A DNA stretch of 64,000 nucleotides from Nemophila menziesii (lineage: Eukaryota > Streptophyta > Magnoliopsida > Boraginales > Hydrophyllaceae). Each line of letters begins with the position of its first letter. The first letter of the stretch is position 1. Positions 63,371 through 64,000 of this stretch are shown one piece after another. The position numbers and the translations under genes were made by a program. The DNA is taken from assembly GCA_029959085.1 (NCBI GenBank), contig JARWIR010000002.1, forward strand, positions 36,047,733 to 36,111,732, in the 5' to 3' direction. The notes beneath the pieces are model-generated. The model did no database searches and was not told the origin of the DNA. It saw only the letters and a list, made by a program, of their open reading frames with translations.

Positions 63371-63499
63371 GTTTTGGGATTTCCTAAGGGTTGTTGCCCG
63401 ACCCTCTATGTTCCAATTATGCCGATGATTTCACTATCAAAATCCTAAATTTAACAACCCTCTTGTAATTCTTTATATGGAGAATTTCAAATCTTTATG
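63371..63499. repeat. Satellite unit 12, continuation of monomer B
   Basis: 129 bases that continue monomer B exactly where the insertion cut it, matching unit 1 from 1960 to about 2090. It has one subtype II marker (actatcaaaatcc) and one subtype I marker (gagaatttcaaatc). It ends in ttatg, where another LTR begins; ttatg is the expected left target duplication of that second insertion. Confidence 0.92.
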
Positions 63500-64000
63500 T
63501 GATGTCTTCCTAATTATTCTTATTTTCTACCCTTAGGAGACATCATTTTTGGTGTTTATTTGATTAATTTGATAGACTTTTGAGTTAAATGTGCAATAAT
63601 CCGGAATTTCTATTTTAATTCTAGTATTTTTGATTTATTAACTTTTGCGCGTAATCTTGTGTATTTTAGTGGAAAGTTTGTAGGTTTTGAATACTAGCTA
63701 GGAATGGAATCCGAGAAGAGAGTCAAAGATCGTGATATGGAGTCAAGACTTGAAGATAAATCCCGAAAGAGATTATTTTTAGAGCTGAAAATCAGTTTTC
63801 CAGGCCATAGATTGCTGATTTCGAGGCGCTTAAGAGACGATTTAGCCGCTGACCTTTGAAGAGACAACATTCCTCATCGAGTTACGGAACTTTAGCAACT
63901 GGAATCAAGTCAATCGGAGTCATAACGAAGCGGGAAAAGCCGTTTTAGTGAAGGTGTATCAGTAGTTACGGAATTTTGGGCTTAGAAATTGGGCTTGAAC
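63500..64000 (+). repeat. Partial LTR of a second, related element in the opposite orientation
   Basis: It begins TGATGTCTTCC and aligns with the reverse complement of 63,365 leftward through the rest of the window, at roughly 85-90% identity by eye. It is the same family but clearly older or another subfamily. Whether it is a 5' LTR, a 3' LTR or a solo LTR cannot be told, because the window ends before the TATA region. Confidence 0.9.

Overview
The window comes from a flowering-plant nuclear genome. The retroelement is of the plant-restricted Athila type (Ty3/gypsy), its primer-binding site matches the 3' end of plant tRNA-Asp, and the surrounding DNA is a very AT-rich long-unit satellite. 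I cannot name the species. There is no ordinary host gene here. The reading frames in the first 50 kb are about 60 codons long and recur only because the DNA is repeated.

Region 1 (1-50,272) is a head-to-tail tandem array of eleven complete units of about 4.35-4.41 kb plus a twelfth that is interrupted. Each unit is a two-monomer higher-order repeat. Monomer A (about 1.5 kb) and monomer B (about 2.9 kb) are related, and B carries about 1.4 kb of extra DNA that A lacks. Units 1-7 and 10 are one subtype (I), as is what remains of 12. Units 8, 9 and 11 are a second subtype (II), marked by a roughly 44-bp deletion in A and many shared substitutions. Adjacent units share private variants, as expected from recent unequal exchange.

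Region 2 (50,273-63,365) is a 13,093-bp Athila-type LTR retrotransposon on the minus strand. It inserted into monomer B of unit 12 and is bounded by a perfect 5-bp target duplication (CTAGG). In its own sense the order is 5' LTR (right), PBS, gag, protease, reverse transcriptase, RNase H, integrase, a spacer with palindromic motif doublets, an intact 438-codon ORF in the env position, a 3' noncoding region, a polypurine tract and the 3' LTR (left). Gag-pol carries three in-frame stops and one frameshift, so this copy cannot move on its own. The LTRs differ at only about 1.4% of aligned sites by eye, so the insertion is young. After insertion the left LTR received a 373-bp Mutator-like MITE with a 9-bp target duplication.

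Region 3 (63,366-63,499) is 134 bp of the same satellite monomer, including the right copy of the target duplication. Region 4 (63,500-64,000) is the start of another LTR of the same family, more diverged and in the opposite orientation. The two LTRs therefore face each other across a 134-bp satellite spacer.

The points most worth a second look are the two-subtype higher-order satellite with its telobox clusters, the AACCGGGTTCCCGGTT-type palindrome doublets on both sides of the intact env-position ORF, the repeated polypurine-box-plus-hairpin modules, and the terminal hairpin built into the LTR. I found no CRISPR, RNA gene or bacterial-type system.
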